64,000 bases of DNA from Bimastos eiseni. Its lineage: Eukaryota > Annelida > Clitellata > Crassiclitellata > Lumbricidae. Below are positions 58,777-64,000 of this stretch, piece after piece. Numbering within the stretch: the stretch's first letter is position 1; every line of letters begins with the position of its first letter. The notes under the pieces are model-generated. The model searched no databases. It was not told where the DNA came from and saw only the letters and a program-made list of their open reading frames with translations. Both the position numbers and the translations under genes were made by a program. The stretch lies in NCBI GenBank assembly GCA_959347315.1, contig OY365808.1:5780787-5844786 (forward strand), written 5' to 3'.

Positions 58777-58826
58777 ACGGCTCTTGAAGACGCAAGACGT
58801 TAACATCTTGCGTCTTCGAGAGCCGT
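58777..58826. repeat. hairpin with 21-bp stem, 8-base loop
   Basis: The arms at 58777-58797 and 58806-58826 are reverse complements with one mismatch (a G:U pair in one RNA orientation). The stem core is GAAGACGCAAGA. The length and small loop allow a stable RNA hairpin or cruciform. No mature small RNA can be inferred. Confidence 0.75.
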
Positions 58827-60707
58827 CTAAAACTGTTGACCTGATTTTTAATATTTATGAATAAATCAAGTGCGTGTCGTAACTCTGTATGCTATAGGCG
58901 ACGAATCCAAGACATCCATGCCAAAGTGGGACGCGTTCAGATATTTTTGCAGGTGTAATCCATTAATGGCTCTTACCCAGCGTATGAATGCCACTTCTGC
59001 CAAGCTCTAAAATTGTATTAACCATCATCAACCATGGTTGTCGTTCGCTCTAACTTCCGCAGCTGGTGATGGTTCCATACTTCAAAAAGATCTTAATCAA
59101 GCGTAATTCTTGAAGCGCCGACGACGGATCGAATGATAAGAAATTGTCGTCGACTTTAATTGTGACAACAAATACGCGACCTGATTGGAAGTAATGAGCT
59201 TCCGATCTGTAATGTTAGCGGAAACTTTGAGACGTACATGAAAGACAATATAACGACAAGATTGAGCATTAATATTCTCGTGACTGAGTTTCATGAAGTT
59301 ACTGTTCAACAAAGTTAAGAACTTCAGATCTTTATAGTCACTTCAACATTCTCTTAACCTGTACAAAAAGCAGAATAATCAATTTCAGACAAGGAGGATT
59401 GAACGTATGAACATCTGAATGTCTGGTCGAGAAGAAAAGGCCAGCGTCAGTGAACCAGCGTCCGTCTCGATGATAATCTCAAGAATATTATGCTAACAAA
59501 CAAAAGTGATTGAACTTTGCTCAAACTTTTCTCCATTAATATGATTTAGAACCTGTGTGCAACGGTGCTGTGTCGTAAGCCATGTCACTGAGTGTTTAAA
59601 AAAAAGATTGTTTCACGTGCTAACTAAGCTTCGATTGGTTGTTGTATTGGTGCGAGCAACGAGACATGAATGTGCGATGGTAGGAGTAGCCATGAATGGA
59701 CCACCTAAGACAAATTGTGGATTTCGGAACAAATCCTACCGAATTTCTAAAAGGAAACTGCGCCATATGATAGGATGATTATTCAAGTATGTGGTTAATA
59801 GATATAGCTCAGATCATATTTATTCATTTATGAAAAATAACGAACACAAATTGAGCACCAGAAAGTCCAGTCAAGGCAACCCACTTCCTTAAATGGACCG
59901 CATGGCGTCCTTGACTAGACCGTTTGCCTTGAATCAAACAAGTAAGTGTAAAACGTTTCTAAAGAGAACTTGAACCACAAACTTTAACATTTAAAACATT
60001 TGCTGTCTAAACACATTCAAAACAGTTCACCCATCAGAGGAACACACCATCAAGCAGTACATTGACTTCAGATCAACTGTCGTGAATTCATAACACACGC
60101 ATTTGCTGTATTTTATCCAATTCTCCGCTTTGCGTTCGTGAGAAATATCTCCAAATTCTGTGCCACACTCTCAGCAAGCAACCACTACAGACAACGGGGA
60201 GCGTTATTCCGAGTTTGCTTCCTTACTTGCAGCTTGTTTTAGATTATGGAGAGAAAATTTTGCCAGACTTAACCTCATACAGGAGTGCAAAAAACCAAGA
60301 TTTTTAAAATCAAAAGTTGTTTTTTTGTTTTTTTTGTTTTAATTGCTTTTTTTGTTTTTGGTTTTCCTTTGGATCTTGTCACGACAGTTTTGCTATAAAA
60401 GCATCAAACATAGCATGAAAACGAGCTCCTACTTGTTAATATAATTAACTTAGCTTAATTTCCGACTGAATAACACACAATTGGTAATATAATAGTAATA
60501 TTAGTACATTTTTTCAAAAAATATTTTAAAAAACAAAAAAAGCTTTTACTTTCCAAACACTTTTGGCCAGCTTCAAACTCTTCCATTAGTTATGGAAATA
60601 AAGCTCAAGTACCTCGAACGGAAGATCTTGGAGCTTTACACGCAAACATTAACATCGGTCGACTCATTAATTTCATAAGAACTAATTAGCTTAGAATCAA
60701 TCAGATG
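58827..60707. other. non-coding, no gene seen
   Basis: AT-rich sequence with short unsupported frames. A poly-T-rich stretch lies at about 60319-60370. Confidence 0.5.
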
Positions 60708-61754
60708 TAGGGGAGGTGGAGGCAAGTTGGTTGCGGGGTAAGTTGGTGTTTGCGCTATATAATTATAATGCATGGCAGGAAAGACGTCTAACAAGAAGTT
60801 TATCGATGAGCATGTCAAGCCTGATCTTTTGTTTAATGGCGGCCACGTGCTAGGGTGCTTTATTTTCGCTTGTTACTTAAAAGTAGGTCGTCCTATTTAC
60901 TGCTTAAAATATTTCGCTGTTATAAAATATCTTATATCATAATCCACATAAATGCAAAAATTATGGCATATAGGTTATTTTGTTCAGCATTCATTGCGCT
61001 TTATTACTGGCATACCTTGTTTACCCAAATCATGCTGTGCAAACAGCGACCACGAGATTTTTTTGTGTGGACCTGTTGGGGCAAGTTGGCGGGGTCAAGT
61101 TGGCGTATGCAACCAACTTGTCCCAAAGGTCAGCCAGCTGGCGTCACTATGGGCCTAAAGGTAATTATTGATGTGTCTAGCAATTATTACATTAAACTGA
61201 TGTCATCGAAATAGTAAATTCGAAACTTGTAAAGCGACCACAAAAGCGGTGTCGCTGTAACCAGCTCATCTACAAGCGCTTAATCAAAACAAAATCGACA
61301 GGCAGAGGTCAAGATCCAGAGAGCCAGGCAGACAGTCAGACGGTGTTTGGAGCCAATAAATGACAAAGCGATTTTTTTTAAATTGCCATTTTAATAAATT
61401 GCGTAGTTTTTGTCTTACATCATTATTAAGGTCAAATGCCTCTAATGGAAACGAGTTTGACTAAAGCATAACGCGTTCGCATTCCACTGTTACAAATCAG
61501 TCTTATGCGTATGATTTGTATTGCCACCATCTTGCCCCAAGCAGGCAACCAACTTGCCCCAGAGCAGGAGCAAGTTGGCTGACTTTCAGAATATTTTTGA
61601 GGTCGCTTTTTGTAAACTTACAAAATAGTGTGATGCCTGAATTTGTGCTCAAGTGTACCCGTTATTAATAGCTGTATTTTGATTAAAATTTTTTATTATG
61701 TTAACATTATGAGATAAAACTTTTTTTTCAGCCAGCTTGCCCCCACCTCTCCTA
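60708..61754. mobile_element. 1043-bp TA-flanked inverted-repeat element with CAAGTTGG boxes
   Basis: The left end GGGGAGGTGGAGGCAAGTTGG (from 60710) and right end CCAGCTTGCCCCCACCTCTCC (to 61752) are 21-bp imperfect inverted repeats flanked by TA on both sides. That fits a TA-targeting family such as Tc1/mariner-related MITEs. Inside, the box GGGGCAAGTTGG or its complement recurs about six more times, near both ends and near the middle (61078-61125, 61532-61575). The frames at 60855-61214 have no transposase features. Confidence 0.65.
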
Positions 61755-61858
61755 ACAGCTTCTGAGCTGAGTCATAATACACGTTCCAGTTATGTTTAGA
61801 CTTATATTACACATTTGTAATAAACAATATGTTTAAATTATTTAGACTCTTAACAGTT

Positions 61859-62482
61859 TTCATTGTGATGCTGTATAATATTGTGCCGATATGAGATTGC
61901 AGTAATTGCAGACAAAGTTGCTATGTCGCTTTCTCTAAGTATTATGGACCGAAACTCGCAAAGGTACTGAGCCAATTATGCCTACAGTAGCATCGTCGCT
62001 AAGATTTCTGGAAAGACTCAAACACTATTATAATCATGTTTAAACCGGCGAATGATGTAGCAAACCGGCGAATGATGTTGCGAACTTGGATACAAGTTTC
62101 TACCTTGATTTTGAAGGTGCATGCCATTAAGAACTAGAATGATATTTGGATAGATAAAGTGGGCCGCTACCAAACAACATAGTAAGCTTTACATATCAAG
62201 CTATTCACGAAGTTTAAATCCTACAAAGAATCTGGAAATAGAGCCCCATGTTGTGTAGCTTACCGCTGTGTCTCTCAGTAAGTCGAGTTTCTCTCGTTTA
62301 GCATTGCCATATTTTTTAAGGGTGCTAGAAGCAAAATAAGAAAGCAACGAGTCTGCAATACGAACACTTGAAACTTATAACATCAACGCATGCAATGATG
62401 AGATATTGCACAGTGCCAGTAAGCATCGACGCAATTACCGCAATCTCATATCGGCACAATATTATACAGCTTCCCAATGAAT
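61859..62482. mobile_element. MITE with 40-bp terminal inverted repeats
   Basis: 61870-61909 and 62431-62470 are reverse complements with a single mismatch in 40 bp (core TGTATAATATTGTGCCGATA). Weaker pairing (CATTGnGA) continues outward to about 61859 and 62482. The body of about 520 bp is non-coding and includes a tandem AAACCGGCGAATGATGT repeat (62043-62085). The near-identity of the arms suggests recent activity. No target duplication was resolved. Confidence 0.8.
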
Positions 62483-64000
62483 ATATTAGGCCTATGAAAC
62501 GTACATTTAATTAATAAAGGCCTACAGTTGAACTTCATAACAGCAACGCCTAGATTTAACAACGATAGAGCATGCAATGATGAAATACTGCGCAGTGCTA
62601 ATTTTCAACAGTGTCACGTGATGCGCAGTTATATTGTTCGAATTTATTCATAATATTTAAAATAGACAACAATTATATTTGTCATTGAACAATGACACTG
62701 ACAATGACAACGTCTTTTATTGCACCCAATGAGAATAACATGGAACAGAAACAGTAAACAGCAAAAAGCTTTAGTTGGGCACAACAGAGGGATAAAACCC
62801 AAGTAGGACCTAAGTCCCGTTAGCAGGGCCACCCATGTAATAACCAGCATTTCGGGAGTTGTCGAGATTAGTACCACATAAATAATCTTTTATCATCTCT
62901 TAACTAGTTAATTAAGATATGACATATATGAGAACTAGCGTCATCGCAAATGTTATGTTTCAATAAATTCGCAATGCCACACGAAAACTAGTTATCGTAT
63001 GAACTTTCACGGAGCCTTCAATACTGAATATGTGTAAATATCTGGGCCCATGTTTGACTAGGAAGCCCTGATCGGCATTGCAAAGTGTTCATCGTGAAAA
63101 TACTGATCTAGTCACTGAAATAGAAAACAATTATCACGAGCAACATCAAAAACTTTTTGGTGTTAGCTTATTTTCTGATTCTTCATTGGTTTTCTCATCG
63201 TTATTGGATTCAGCTGCTTTCCGTTTCTTTGACATTGTATGAATAATTTAAAGTTAAGTACAGATCTTTGAATGGAATTCGCCTCTTGTCACCAAGAGTC
63301 TCAATGTTTCATGAAACATCAGATGGTTGTAGGTAAGTGCTGATAAGAAATTTCAAGTAGCTGTCGATCTTAGACAGAAAATGACGTCTGTTAGACAGAT
63401 ATATCGTGACGTCACAATAAGGACGTGATGTCATACATTTCATAATTATAGATTGTGTCAGAACTATTATAATATCTATTATGTTGCTAGCTATAATTTA
63501 TTGCAGATTTTAATGATTATTGTACCTGGCATTGCAGTTTTATATATTTTAAAAGAATAAACTCAAAATATAATAATTGTTTATTTGATATCCTACTGTA
63601 TAATTAGCTATAATTTCCTCTGCGAATGTAACTACTTTCTGTACTAAAATTATTGTTGACATTATTTCCCAAGAAATGACTTCTGGCGCTAATTTAGTAG
63701 ACCTTCCTCAGAGCCTTTAGGCCTAAAGCTGCCTTATGAATTAAAAGACGTTGACAATGAGATGAATTTTCTATCTCATCGGAGCAATGCTTCACACTAG
63801 ATCTGTTGTCTTGACTGTTCGTCTCCATCGCTAATTTGCTCCTCGTTTCGAACCCCACCCCTTTTGCCTCTCAGACTTATAATGATTTTGATTATCTTCA
63901 ATGAAAATTGATAATATTTACACGGATTTTAATTATAATCTTTGTGTTTCGCCACAGTAAACGGACAAATTGTATTAGGCCTATATAACACTTTCTTTAT
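62483..64000. other. non-coding, no gene seen
   Basis: A diverged copy of part of the preceding element (GCATGCAATGATGAAATACTGCGCAGTGC, about 62572-62600, compared with about 62389-62417) lies just outside its right end. A CRE-like TGACGTCAC and a GACGTGATGTCA lie at about 63408-63435. No exon is supported. Confidence 0.45.

Overview
The window is animal nuclear DNA: AT-rich, intron-rich, with spliced coding exons, LINE remnants, tRNA-derived SINE-like repeats, many short inverted-repeat transposons, microsatellites and one 200-base assembly gap. The abundance of the palindrome TAGGCCTA and the mix of repeats suggest a marine invertebrate deuterostome, perhaps an echinoderm or hemichordate. 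That placement is an impression and was not tested. No operon, CRISPR array, prokaryotic system, rRNA or intact tRNA gene was seen. Two genes are well supported and one exon of a third is probable. Layout: (1) 0-16 kb is mostly repeats, with one probable internal exon of an unidentified minus-strand gene (4194-4762), several inverted-repeat elements, the gap (10881-11080), a purine-rich block (about 13.69-14.42 kb) and a 799-bp hAT-like element with a perfect 8-bp target duplication (14927-15725). (2) 16.4-19.75 kb holds a possible promoter (CCAAT/CRE/E-box cluster at about 16.4 kb) and an intronless CDS for a TMEM121 ('hole') family multi-pass membrane protein (18710-19753). (3) 19.75-26.5 kb is intergenic, with more inverted-repeat elements and SINE-like copies. 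(4) 26.54-53.37 kb is one plus-strand gene of 19 coding exons for an ephexin-type Rho guanine nucleotide exchange factor. It has a long proline/serine-rich N-terminal half, then DH, PH and SH3 domains. All 18 intron phases join and give 4191 nt (1396 residues plus stop). One intron uses a GC donor inside the PH domain. Its introns hold fragments of three LINE types, SINEs and a 1.1-kb 16-bp minisatellite that ends against exon 2. (5) 53.4-64 kb is intergenic, with a 191-bp hAT-like element, a 1043-bp TA-flanked element full of CAAGTTGG boxes, an element with 40-bp inverted repeats and a 21-bp-stem hairpin. The two recognised genes have no evident functional link: one is a membrane protein of unknown biochemical role, the other a cytoplasmic activator of Rho-family GTPases. 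The most notable points are the complete ephexin model, including an exon (33710-33851) found only by joining phases, the GC-AG intron whose retention would leave an open frame, and the density of well-bounded non-autonomous DNA transposons. I did not find a clear previously undescribed biological system.
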